Origin: Linanthus parryae
Lineage: Eukaryota > Streptophyta > Magnoliopsida > Ericales > Polemoniaceae
Assembly: GCA_023055425.1 (NCBI GenBank)
Contig: JALGPY010000003.1
Coordinates: 22,751,001 to 22,815,000, forward strand
Length of the DNA: 64,000 nt
Reading direction: 5' to 3'
Under the pieces are notes generated by a model. The model was given only the letters and a program-made list of their open reading frames with translations, was not told where the DNA came from and ran no database searches. Shown here piece by piece: positions 1 to 11,922 of the stretch (its first letter is position 1; the number at the start of each line of letters is the position of its first letter). A program made the translations under genes and the position numbers.

Positions 1-1143
1 TTGTTGTCACCCGAAGTTGGTTCAAAGCATTTTTCTTCGGTTGCTTACCGGTTTCTAGTTTTATCGTGTGTAGTTACGAGATGGTTTATAGTTTTTTGTT
101 TTGTTGTTATGAATGTTGTATGTAGATCTGTATTTGTGTTACTGTGAGGCCGTCAACGAAGCATCCCAATAGTGTGAAAGGACATAATTTAGGTCAATGC
201 ATCTCTCATTTTCTGCAGGTGTTGAGCCTTGTCATTGTCAGGAGGTATTGATAACCAGAGGCATTACCCAATATTGAAAAATAGACGGTAAACCCTAACT
301 TTTGAGAGAACATGTGCACATACTCGTTTTAACAACTTTGTAATCGTCATGAATTGAGTCATATTATATACCATTCTAGTGGGAGGGGTTATTGTTGGTA
401 TTTAATATGCGTAATGAGTACTTTGTGCTCTTTAGTGTAAATACATTTTTCTTCAGATATCGTGTTGTCTGGGCCAACTTTCGCACATCTTAACTTAACT
501 CACAATGCTTAAAGATTATTAATAGTGGATGAATTTGAACAGAGATAATTGTGTTATGCATCTATGCACATCGACTTAAATCACGGGACCCTAAGAATTA
601 GTGGCAGTCGTGGAGTCTGAATCTCATACCTAAAGAAGAGAAAACTCATCCACTGACCCAACCCTCTTAGATTTTTTTTTTTTTTTTTTTTTTGAAATGA
701 CCCTTAGACTTTTTTTTTTTTTTTTTTTTTTGAAACTAGACTTAAACTTTGTAAAAGGGGAAAGTTTTTTTCTCAAGACATTTTTTTATTTTTTTTAACG
801 GAAACCAAATAAGCAACTTAGTTAGAGATCATTCTTCCCAATCAAGCGTAGAAGCAATCTCTCTCTCTCTCTCTCTCAGTTAGGGTTTTTGATGGCCTGA
901 AACCCAACTTGTCTCTCTCATTCCTTTCCTCTCCTTGTCTCTCCTCCGGTTCTGAGATTGAAATACCAATCGGCCGAAGTCGAGCTTATTTTGGACCAAA
1001 CGCAGAGAGCCACTCTTCTGTTGTTGTCCAACTCCAATCAAACCGATCGATGAGTTCTGGACCCTCCTCCTCCTATCGGGAATAGATTATTACCTCTTTG
1101 TTGTAGCCTTGAACAAGAAGAAGAGGGCGCTATTAAGAAGAAG
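1..1143 (+). other. Upstream region of F-box 1
   Basis: No gene is seen. The first ~350 bases resemble the DNA at about 10085-10640 upstream of F-box 2 (for example the stretch around 145-230 and that around 10175-10285), so the two genes were duplicated with their upstream DNA. Two poly(T) runs of more than 20 bases sit near 671-693 and 711-732. A CT microsatellite (about 858-877) and a telo-box-like TTAGGGTTTTT follow, which is typical of plant 5' UTR and promoter DNA. A two-codon upstream ORF starts at 892. The promoter itself cannot be placed. Confidence 0.6.
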
Positions 1144-2835
1144 ATGATGAAGAAGAAGAAGACCATCTCCAGTGACATTGTTGAATCTAGTAGTAGTGGG
1201 TGAGTAACTCTCTCTCTCTCTCAATACTAATGATATCTGCCAACTGTTCTGATGCTATTCTGTACTACTACTCATTTGTGGTGTTATTGCGGTTTGCATA
1301 CATGACTCTGTTGGTTCTGTTTCCTTCCTCCAATTTCAAGTAAAAAATAATCTCGTGACTTTCTATGTCCCACTGAGAATGTAATACAATTTCACTATCA
1401 AGTCCAACATTAGGCTATCAGTAGGAAAACATACACCAAATATAAAGAAGAAAATTATGCCTGCATGATCCGACATTTGCTCTGGCATTCTTCTAGTGAT
1501 TTGAATTCATTAGTATTATTATTATTATAAATTTACTTCCAATCCGGTTAACTAGTTTCTCTTCGATATAATATTGCTGTGCGAATAAGACTTGCCCACT
1601 AATCACGATAGAAATTCCATTCCAGGTCTTCCAGAGAAAGGCTGCAGAGTATCCCTGAGTTAATGGCCAACTTGCCTACTGAAGTTGTCACCGACATACT
1701 CTTACGCTTGCCGGTGAAACCACTTGTACGTTTCCGGTGTGTCTCCAAACCCTGGCTTGCTCTCATTGACAGTCCTGATTTCATCAAATCACATCTCAAC
1801 CGTTCCATCGAAGCCAGAAACAACGGAAGCCTTATTGTTAAAGTGCTCCCTGATTTCCCGAGTATACCATTCGCTACCTATTCTTCGATTAACCAGGATT
1901 CACTTGACGTCGCCGTCGAAATCGACCACCCTTTTGGGAAATACTCCAGGGAGTGGTACGCTCCTCGGGTTGTGGGTTCCTGTAATGGTTTAATGCTTCT
2001 AAGCTATGAGAAACGCGATGCCAGTGGTGATGTAACTATAGTTATCTGGAACCCATTCACCAGAAAGTATCTTAAATTACCCACTACTCAGATCGAATCC
2101 CCACACCATTGCCTCAAAATAGAAAAATACGGTATAGGGTATGATTCAATCCACGATGATTACAAGGTGGTGTGTATGATTCACTGTGACAGTGATAATG
2201 ACAATGGTTTTTACTTGGAAGGTAAGGTTTATAGTCTAAAATCCAACACATGGAGAAGGATTCAGGATTTCCCTGATTACCTCCGACTGTATGGACGTTA
2301 CGGAGTGTTCTGTTGTGGGGCTTTACATTGGGTTGTCACTGACAGTCACTACGAATATCGTTGTGTTGGTGCATTTGATGTTGCTACTGAGGTCTATCAA
2401 TCGGTGCCCATGTCCAACTTTACTGACAAGTATAATATCTGCAATCGTGTAGCAGTATTGGAGGGGTGTCTCTGCATGTGTAATTATGGGAACGAAGGCA
2501 TTGATGTGTGGGTAATGAAGAATTACGGAGTTGGAGAGTCGTGGATTAAATTGTTTTCAGTTTCTTTACCAATTGATAACATGAGGCATGTGTTGATCAC
2601 TCATTTGGCTTTGTCAAACGATGGTACAAAAGTTCTTTATTTGCTTGATAGAGAGGGTCATGGCCTTATCTGGTATGATCTTGAACGCAAAACAGAAAAG
2701 ACAATTGATGTCCGTGGTCTTCCTAGAAGATTTGTTTTAGATTTTGTTATGCAAAGCCTTGTTCCGCTGGGTAGTGGAAGCCAAACTTATGGGATGAAGC
2801 AGCATATATATAGAAGATTAAGGAATCAGAGCTAA
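1144..2835 (+). CDS. F-box protein with FBA-type associated domain (F-box 1)
   Basis: Probable substrate-recruiting subunit of an SCF E3 ubiquitin ligase (family knowledge; the target is unknown). I read two exons, 1144-1199 and 1626-2835. The donor is GG|GTGAGT at 1200, the acceptor TTCCAG at 1625, and phase is kept across the intron, giving 421 residues. Exon 1 encodes a short basic start (MMKKKK) and a Ser run. The F-box lies at about residues 34-75 (LPTEVVTDILLRLPVKPL, then FRCVSKPW). The FBA region follows, with GSCNGL, WNPFTRKYLKLP, YGIGYD, DDYKVV, WRRI, GALHWV and WVMKNYGVGESW, ending at SLVPLGSGSQTYG. An ATG at 1663 would give a 390-residue protein that still holds the whole F-box. 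The upstream start is preferred because F-box 2 has the same exon. A second donor-like site (AAAAG|GTACGT) lies at 2855, after the stop. Reading frame intact. Confidence 0.88.
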
Positions 2836-2854
2836 AGAAGATCTGGAATAAAAG

Positions 2855-5800
2855 GTACGTCACAGGTCATTTGATTTTTTAAGTCATGTTTACTGCATTA
2901 GTCTTTTAGTGGCAGTTCATTTTGCCCATTGGTTGTTATTTCCCCATATTGAATTGACTAGGGGCCTTGCATTGAATATTCTTAGGTTCTGTTTGGAACT
3001 TGAAAAACAAGCAGAAAAGAAAAATTAAAAGAACAGGAAAGAAAATTAGGAACAATCCATTTCCTTTCCTTCATTTGGTACAAATTGAGGGCAATTTAAT
3101 GAAAATAAAATTATTTTAGCTTATTATATAATAACCATGGTCATATGATTCGAGTTATTGTAAATTTTACACAACACCAGTAAAAAGCGCAATGAGAGTT
3201 CCTAATGTCTTGTCTTCTAGCTCCATTGGCTCTGCAAGTCTGCACCACAACCATAGACGAAAGTACTAAATTTCCCAGTTTAGTTCGGACAAGTTCGAAA
3301 TCATCTGTCCTATGATTTTAGTGAGAGGCAAAATGACTTAGACACATAACAGAAATCAGATTAAATCAATGTACGTGGTTGTAGCCTGTAGTCCTGTACC
3401 ATAGGGGAAACTAATTTTGACGACAAAATTACATTTCTTAGGTTAAGACTCTATATTTAAGTCCCACAGTTCAGGCATTTTTCCCCCAGAAGGGTTTCAT
3501 CACAGAGGCCTCCAATTCTATGACTCATGTCTGGAAATTACAATTTAACTAATGACCTAGAAGTTACACAAGAAATGATGCTGCAAGTTAGATCGTATAG
3601 CAAAGATAGCAAGGGATAAATGTTTACAGATGAGATCCATGTAATAAACATAGTAACAGATTTTATCCTCTTTTCATACATTTTCCCCATATGATAAGAA
3701 ATGAGAGGAGAAAGAGTGCACTGAATTCATATGGGGATATGCCCATAATAAGGAAACAAAGAAACAAGTCATGCATATAAAAATTCAGCTTAAAGCTTAT
3801 GTTAGGGATAGTCACTCCAGATTATAGAGAACTCCGACTTTGCTGCTAATTAGTCGCATACAGTGGTAGTGGTTCCATCCCTGCTGCCAATATGTGTATC
3901 AAACCAAGTATAAAAAGAATGCTCTCAAGGGAATGCAATGAAGGTATGCTACAGAGAACTTGGTTCTTGGTTTTCCAGCAGCCTGAATCCATTCTTCCTA
4001 TTGTTTGAACTATTTCTACATGTTTCAAGCATTTTGGCACCCCCAAAGTCTATGAATGTTACTCTTAACCTTTGCATGTTTCATATTAGGTGTTTGCCCT
4101 TCAAATTTTGTTGCTAATTTGATAGTACTAATACTAGAAATTCCATTTTGTCTTATTGATTTTGAGGGTCTTTACTAAGTTATGTGAAAAAAGAACTTGA
4201 AAACTTCCTATTAATTGATAGTCATTATTAATAATTGTATGAAACAAACATGTACTTAAATGCTTTCAATAATTGGTAATTGCTTACTAAACCTATTATT
4301 GAAAATAAAAAATGTTTTTCAGTGGTAATTCAGCTACCAGCCCCTTCTCTATGAAGATCCTGCGTCCACTTTGTAGGTATGATTACTTGTAATTGGTACA
4401 TATTGGGAAGTAATTAGATAACATAATCTCCTCTTCACCGAGGCAATGAAGTAAGTGACCAAAAAGGAAAACCCACCTACTTCCTAACTTTGTAAGAGTA
4501 AGTTTGTAAAAAAGAAAACCCTATTTAGGTTAGACCGCCATACTTTATGCTTAAGAAAACCTCCACTTGCCTAAGAATTCAGACTATAATTACATTCTGG
4601 CCAGTTATAAATGAAAAAAGACAAATAATCTGCAATCAAACAACGGTAAGGTAAAAATTAAGACACTTAGATAACTAAATTTCAAACTCCTACTAAAAAT
4701 GCTTTTTCTGTGCGGGAGCTAACATTTGTATGAAATTTATATCGATAGATTCTCTGCATTTCTAACATAGAAGGTAGATGGAACCATTTTTTATCCAAAG
4801 ACAGTGTCTGTAAAAGAAGATTCCTAATCCACAAGATGTATGTTTTGTGGAGATGAGTTATCCATTAACATCGAGTGTATTAGTACAATGTAAGTTAAGG
4901 AGGTGTGGAGAATTCATCTTGTCAAAATTTGGGTTGATAATTGCTTTGGATTCAAGCATTCAGTTGATTTGCCTTTCTTTTGATCTTACTACTGAAAAAG
5001 TAGAGTCAGAGGTTTGTACAATGCACACGAATATGTAGATATATCTTATATGAACGTTGGAAAACCTACTGGAGTTTAAGTGTACAAAGAGAAATCACAT
5101 AAGGGAACAAAATTGTGGAAAGCATAACTGCATAGCAGCTATTTGCTTCCTTCATAATGACAAGTTCAAGTTAGGCCACCTAGGATTCCTCTCATACATT
5201 TATTGGGAGAAAGAGAGATTGAATTATATGGTTTATTGATATCCTAATAATTACCGGGCTTCATTATTAATAGAACTGAATTAAAGTAGTAGTAATGCAT
5301 GATTCCACAATCATGTGTAATTGACCAAACATAAACTTAGCTAATTATGTGAGCAGCTATTGACCTTGTTCACTTTCTGGTCAGAAACTTCTCCCCTGGT
5401 TAGCTACTCATTGATTCAAATATTCACGGCTGTACATGAAAGTAGCGTGACAGTCTGCTCTGGCACTTTAACGAGAGCATCAGCTCGGTAAAGAAAGATA
5501 AAATCAAATTCATGAAGTCGGTACGGTTGAACAAAAAGAAAAATCCAAAGTTCAACACCAGACCCAAAACTGTACAATTCTTACAACATGCTCCATCATT
5601 CAGAGTTTCAGATCAAAACCTGCTCCACAATATCCCAGGACTTTTCTAGGAGATGGGGTCTTGATTAGGTTCTTCTGTAGTTAGTACACTAACTTTAGTG
5701 GTGTTGTGAGCTTTGTTTGTTTATGCAGGGGTATGCGGTATGCCCCTGGTTCTTTGATCTTCCTATTTTTTAATACATTGAATTTTCCCAACAAATATAT

Positions 5801-7190
5801 TCCACGACACCCATATTCTAGGACCCTAGGCATTATTTTGACAGGAAACTACATTCTTAGGGCAATAATGGAAAACAATAATAGAAGTTTACAATAGTAC
5901 CAAAAAAGGATTGTTATAACAAATCGGTCCATCACTGCAAAAGACTTAAAAAAAAAAAAAAAAAATTATAGCCCTATGTTTTGTGGTGTTTATCTGCATT
6001 GCACCTAATTCTCATCTTTATAGATCGTCAAAAGTGGAAGCTCAGAACATGGTATGGTAGGGCTGAGCAATTTCACCACTCACAAACATATGACAAAAAC
6101 AACACATAAGTCTTTTTGACAAAACTATTGAATGAACATTGACAGAAATCTAAAGAAACCTGGAGTTATAAGCAGCTCATGAATTTCTGGTTGGGACGTC
6201 GCTGGAGACGTTGAGAGCAGGCAGAAGCAAAACAATTCCTACATATTCTTCTCAGCGAGAACGTGAGGAGTTGAGTGACTGGCTGTGGGCCGGCCGTGAA
6301 GATGGATTGTATGTCTGAGACAAAGGAGTAAGGGAGGAGAGATCGAGGGAGAGAGAAACCAAAGTATGGTGGTGCAGAGAGAAAACAACTAACTTCAAAT
6401 TTTAAAAATATTGTCTACATTCTTTGACTGGAAGGAGGGTAGACACTAGACGGTATGGTGGGGTTATTTGTTGTTTGGTTTGATGTATCATATTTTGGTG
6501 ATACACTAATTAGCTTAGCTATTTGTTATATATAAAGTTTAGCTGAAGCATATATTTTGTTTTTGCCTATTTCATCTTTACTTGATAGGTCATTTTAATT
6601 TAGAAATCTCTCATTCCATCCAGAAACCATAAAATTCTGACAGCCACTTGAAGCAATATCCACCGCAGTATGTTTTTGATAGCAACTTAAAGCAATATCC
6701 GGTGCAGTATATTTTCTCGGTCAAAACTCCTACACTCTCTTTCAACTGAACTGTACTCAACAATCCTTGTTCTAACTTAGACCCTAAACTCTCTCCTATT
6801 CCTCCACCTATCCTCATCCAAGATTCAAATATCCTCATCCAAGTACAAAATAATTCTTCCTATCTCGCTTTCCATGACTACCTGTGATGCCCCTTTGTGG
6901 GCGCAATGTAGAAAGGGTTCAACTAGACAAACAGACCAGATCTTTGAAAAGTGATATTAAACAATCTTGTGTGTCAGAGCGTGTAACATATTGAATTTGG
7001 CTCTTTTGACCTCAGAAGTTTTGGCCACAGAAAGCAGCTTGCCTTCTACTTTTACAGAAGGAAGATATGTCTTGGCCAACATATCTGTTTCTATTGGATG
7101 TACCTTCTGATTTGTGTTGTGATGCTTCATTTCTGCCTCCTTTTATACCACCTTTTTTGTTTGCTTTGATTGGAGATTATCTTCTTTCAG
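2855..7190 (+). other. Putative 3' intron or spacer of F-box 1, no gene seen
   Basis: This begins at a donor-like GTACGT at 2855 and ends at an acceptor-like CTTCTTTCAG at 7190. It is AT-rich with only short meaningless frames. A poly(A) run lies near 5947-5965. A degenerate direct repeat (ACTTGAAGCAATATCC and ACTTAAAGCAATATCC) lies at about 6647-6705. Whether the 4.3 kb is really an intron needs transcripts. Confidence 0.35.
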
Positions 7191-7310
7191 AGGGATTGAA
7201 CCCAAGTGCTTTCGACGAATGGATGAAGATAGACAAGCACCACAGTATATATACTCTTTTTTTGGTGTTTGAGACAAGTATCTAATTAGTGATGAAGTAT
7301 ATACACTGGC
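7191..7310 (+). other. Putative 3' exon of F-box 1
   Basis: The sequence after the acceptor-like TTTCAG at 7190 (AGGGATTGAACCCAAGTGCT) is clearly related to that after the acceptor at 42831 downstream of F-box 3 (AGGGGTTCAAACTAGTGCT). Both can be read as related short peptides (GLNPSAFDEW and GVQTSALGEL). In F-box 1 the main frame already stops at 2835, so here the exon would be 3' UTR. A second acceptor-like site lies near 7783 (CTTGTGCAG). Confidence 0.4.
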
Positions 7311-8615
7311 GCTTGAGAGGCATTGTTACTTGTTCACCGTATGTAGCGTAGTTGTTAACATTGTTAACTATTTGCTTACAGTTCTGCCCTAGGTAAGTCA
7401 GTTATGTCAATTCTGGACGTGCAAGGGACGGTAAGAAATAAAATGACCATTAAACTCTCTACTCCTTTTATTCTTCAGGTTGACGCCCTCTATCTGTGGA
7501 GCAATCATCCATTGCCTTCCTTTTTTATTAATGTAGGAACTTAAAACAGTGATTGATTTACTACATGTACTGAATGTGCTTTCAAGAATGTAGGCCTTTT
7601 TTCTTCTTTCTGTGGTACCACGTTTATTATGAAAGAGGGAGTTCATTTCTTGCATCCATGTAATTTATCATTTTGATAAAGAATAACCCCATCATTAGAA
7701 TTCACACAACTGTAACCTAGCATTGCTATGGCAGATATGCATTTTTATCACATCACCTAATACTACTCACTGATCTTGTGCAGTTTCTCGAGTGAAGATC
7801 ATGGCGTCTAACTAAACTGGCTGCTGTTCGGTGAAGTCTATGAAGAGAGGACGTCGTTTTGATGCTTTGATGGTTTTGTTTTCTCTAGTTGGTGAGAGGC
7901 TTTCGATTATGTCTCTATGTTGTGGTATGTGGTCTGGTTCGTTACCGTGGTAGTTAGGTCCCTAGCTTGTTCCAATAGTTGTCTGGTTGGTGCGCGTCTG
8001 AGTGCTCTGTGTGGAAACTTGTATTTTGGTATCTAACTTATTATTTCAGATCTTTTTATCAGGGATTTGTGCTATATGTAAAACATATATTGAGACTAAA
8101 AATCAGTTGTTTATTTATTTCTTTTTTTCTTTATCTTATTTTTTTTAAATTGTGTTTGGAGTAGGAAGATCTGGGAACATTGAGACTTAAACTTTTTGAT
8201 TTCATTCCCTTATGCTTCCGTTTATTTTGTTCTGAAAGCAATTATAAACTCGAATCCTTCTTCGGGAGATTTGGGTATTTCGCAACAAATTAAGTTTTGA
8301 ATGGTGAAATAGTGGTTATCAAGGAATTATCATAAAATGTACGGCTGTGTTAAAAGATCATGAAATGGCTTTTTGATACTCTCTGGTGCATATTGGTTCG
8401 ACTCATTTATCAGGTTGACCGTTTTCTTAATCTCTGTGGTGTTGTTTGGTTGGGTTCGATTTTCATGTGGATTCCTCCGCTGGAAGAGAAGTTGAAGATG
8501 TATACATATATTTTTTAGGAGTATATATTAGGAAATTTTTTAGGAAAATATAAATTAGGTAATAGAGTTGCCATTACAAAGGGGTTCTTGCACTGTTAGC
8601 ATGCTCTATGCCAAT
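7311..8615. other. Intergenic, nothing recognised
   Basis: AT-rich spacer with no coding frame, RNA gene or terminal repeat that I can support. It ends at the target-site repeat of the hAT-type MITE. Confidence 0.5.
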
Positions 8616-8623
8616 GGTTTGAC

Positions 8624-9393
8624 TGGGGATGGCAATGGATCGGATTTGGATCGGATCCACCTATATCCATATCCGAATCCGATCAAAATAAGTGGATCCA
8701 TATTCGATCCAGATCCGACCGGATCTTAAACGGATTCGGATCGAATTCGGACCGGATTTAAATTGCAATATTCGTATTCAATACGACAATCCAAATCTTC
8801 AGAAATGGATCTGATTCGGATCCTGATTCGGATCCATAGCATTTTTGTTACTTCTCATAAAAAGTACACAACAAATTCAGAAAAATACGTAAAAAAAAAA
8901 AGTCACCACACCAAAAAGAATGCCTTAAAAAAGTAGAAATATTAAAAATATTTTACCAATATGAAAAATGTGAATCTAGCAATAAATATAAGCAAGCTAT
9001 TCAAAGGTTTAAGGAACCAATAATGTCTAAAATTGTTTACAAATTCAATCAAAACAAAACAAAAATTGTCCATAACCATAGTAGAATATTTTGTTCAGGC
9101 CTGAAAACATAATGTATAGTGGTTTTCTTAATGTGTTTATATATATGTAGGTAAAAAATATATTTTTTTAATAACTCTTAGGGTATTTTCGTAAAAATAT
9201 GTGTGTTCGGATTCTTTCGGGTCGCATATCCATCGGATATCCTAATATATTCTAATCGAATCCGAATATGGATCGAATTTTATTTTTTAATATCCATATC
9301 CGATCCATTTTAAAATGGATCTGATTCGGACTTGATCCATTCACATCGAATCACTCAGATTTATAATCGGATCGAACCGCATTGCCATCCCTA
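8624..9393. mobile_element. Non-autonomous hAT-type MITE, about 770 bp
   Basis: The termini are near-perfect inverted repeats: TGGGGATGGCAATG on the left against the reverse complement TAGGGATGGCAATG on the right. The 8-bp direct repeat GGTTTGAC flanks it at 8616-8623 and 9394-9401. An 8-bp target duplication is the hAT hallmark. Subterminal DNA on both sides is packed with GGATC/GATCC words (8640-8840 and 9220-9380). There is no transposase frame, so it would need one from elsewhere. Confidence 0.85.
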
Positions 9394-9401
9394 GGTTTGA
9401 C

Positions 9402-11217
9402 GTTTGTATATGCCATGAATTGTTGCTTTCAAAATTCTTATGATTTCGACAATTGAAGGAGAGGGTCTTGAAATTACTGTCTAATTTTGTCCCGTATCAT
9501 TGATGTGTTGTTATCCATCTTGCAGTAGTCAGAATGTGTATTTTTTTAACAAACTGCGTCGATGACAGATTTTTCTTGCTTTCCATTCTGCTCTAATCTC
9601 CCAATGTCCCGTTTGATAAGGTTTTGTTACTCAATTGTTTATGTTTGTTAACCTCTATTTTGCTTTGAGCCTTTGTTGCCATGGAGTGATCATATCTTTT
9701 AGATAACCCAAGGTTGTGACAGTTCGAGAGGGGTGAGGGGTGGGAAACATAGTTCTATATGTGTGCTTTGTTCATGGGTAGTCAAAATTGCCACATGGTG
9801 AGAAATGAGAATTCTATAACATTTTTATTGTAGTTGTTTTAAAGTTTTCAAAAGAGCTATGTTGCGTGGTTCGGGGTGGAGGTTGGCATATTTGGAAGAT
9901 TAAACACGGTGATAAAAAAAAATGTATTTTTGGTTCTCACGGAACTCTGTTAGGGATGTTCCTTTTTCGAGATTTACCATTGAGGAGGAAATTGTGAAGG
10001 TGTTCTCAAACATATATTATTTATTTTGGAGGGAGATTTGTTTTTATTGTACTCATGGTATTGAGTTTGTCATCACTCTAGTGGGGATTGAATGTTTTTT
10101 TATTCGGTTGCTAACTGTTTTACGACTTCAACGTCTAATTATCGAATGAATGATACGAGTAGGGTACGAGGATCTTTTGTGTGTTATCGTGAGGTCATCA
10201 AAGAAGCATCCTAGCAGTGCGAAATGCCATCATTTCTGAAACTACAAATGTCACAATGTTTCTCATTTCTGCATGTGTTGAGGTGATGTCCAAAGCCACC
10301 CATATATTGAAATTTAGATGGTAAACCTTAGCTTTAGAGAGAATTTGTTGACACAATTCAGTGGGCAGATCTATTTAGAGACTGGTGGGGGCTATAGCCC
10401 CACTCAACTTTCAAAAATTTAACTGCTCTTTGTTTTTTAAGATTTTTCAGTTTAGTCCCCACATTAATTGCACTACAGCCGCCACTCAATGTTGAGAAAA
10501 TTAATATTTACTCTTATGTAATCATTTTTTCTTAGCCCCTACTATCATGGAATCTTGAATCTGCCCCTCAATCTCAAGTCTTTGTTCTAACAACTTGTAA
10601 TTAGTCGTGAATTGAATCGTATCATATACCATATATTATTGGTGGGAGGAGGAATTGTCAGAATTCAATAAGAGTAGTGAATGAGTTGTTGTCTTGTAAA
10701 TACAAAATCATAGTATTTATCTAGTCAAGAGTTCTTATGTAGGAACACATCATCTAAGGGAGAACCGAACGATTTTGACTTGAATTTAGAGACTTAAAAC
10801 TATCTAAAAGAGAAAAAGTCACAGAGTCATGAGTAGGTTCTCGACTACGTGTGGCAATCCATGCATGTTTTTTTTCCGGCCGTCACTCGTCCCACATTAA
10901 GGAGGTGTAATTAGGGTTTCATGTATGACCGATCCGACAAATATCTATCATCTACACGCACGCAAACTCCCGTGATCCGAGATTTCGAATATTTCTAATA
11001 GATTTGTGCAGTAAAATTTACTCTACAACACAATGTAAAAAACTATTAAAATATTCCATCACTCTATTATCAAAATTATCGGGTCAAAGTGACATTATTA
11101 CGGGTGACAAAATTCAACAAAAATTTTGAGTCAAATCTTTTGCATTGACCGCAGCAATAAATTCAATTTATCCATCCAATTGAATTAGGAAATTACATCC
11201 AGACTTAGTATTTCCTA
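9402..11217 (+). other. Upstream region of F-box 2
   Basis: No gene is seen. About 10085-10350 and 10590-10640 are related to the first ~350 bases of the window. The copy is longer than its counterpart because of at least two insertions annotated separately (10360-10569 and 11218-11475). The words TACTCTACAACAC recur near 11020 and 11349, which suggests further decayed repeats. Confidence 0.5.
10360..10569. mobile_element. Small MITE-like insertion, about 210 bp
   Basis: The ends are imperfect inverted repeats (AGTGGGCAGATCTA on the left; the right end reads AGGGGCAGATTCAA in reverse complement). The palindrome GGGGGCTATAGCCCC lies near the left end. The paralogous site upstream of F-box 1 (about 300-340) lacks this block, which supports insertion. 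A clean target-site duplication was not found. Confidence 0.5.
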
Positions 11218-11475
11218 CCACTCCGTCCCAGCTCTTTCTTCCTATCTGACTTTTTTGACTCGTATGTGGGTCACTTTGACCGGGTGATTTAGATAGCAAA
11301 ATAATACGATTTTTTGATAATTTTTTCACCATATTATAGAGCACCTTTTACTCTACAACACCAAAAAAAAATTATCAAAAAATTACATCGGCTTGCTATT
11401 CAAATCACCGGGTCAAAGAGACCCAGTGAATAGTGACAAAAGTCAAATTGGGAAGAAAGAGCCGGAACGGAGTGG
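11218..11475. mobile_element. Palindromic Stowaway-like MITE
   Basis: The element is almost one inverted repeat: 11218-11345 and 11350-11475 pair over most of their length. The left end is CCACTCCGTCCCAGCTC and the right end reverse-complements to CCACTCCGTTCCGGCTC. TA lies at both borders (11216-11217 and 11476-11477), as in mariner/Stowaway elements. The transcript would form a long hairpin. It lies about 450 bases upstream of the F-box 2 start. Confidence 0.75.
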
Positions 11476-11922
11476 TATGTTTCTTTCCTTACTTTTTATT
11501 TCATTATCAAATATTTACTGTTATAGAGCAAAATTTACTCATCAGCACAATTACCAAGTTTTGGTGCCTTTTATTTATGTTAATTCGGGTCAAAATGATC
11601 CGGGAAAGTCAAAGGAGGAAGCAAAGAGGAAAGTAGCAAGGGTTTTGGGAGACCGGAGACTCAACCCCAGTCGCCATTACTTCTCGTCTCTCATCTCCTG
11701 GTATCTCTCTCTGTGTCGCCGGACCACCACCACGAGAGGCCGTGGCTCGGCGTGGTCCTGACATTGGAACTCCAATCGAGCCAACACAGAGAGCCACCGT
11801 GCACTTCTTTTGTCGTCGAATTTCAATCAGACCCCAGAAAGCCTCTCCTCCGATTCCTTGACAACAGACAATCACCTCCTTGTTGTAGCCGCCTTGAAGA
11901 AGAGGAGGGTGCAACAAAGACG

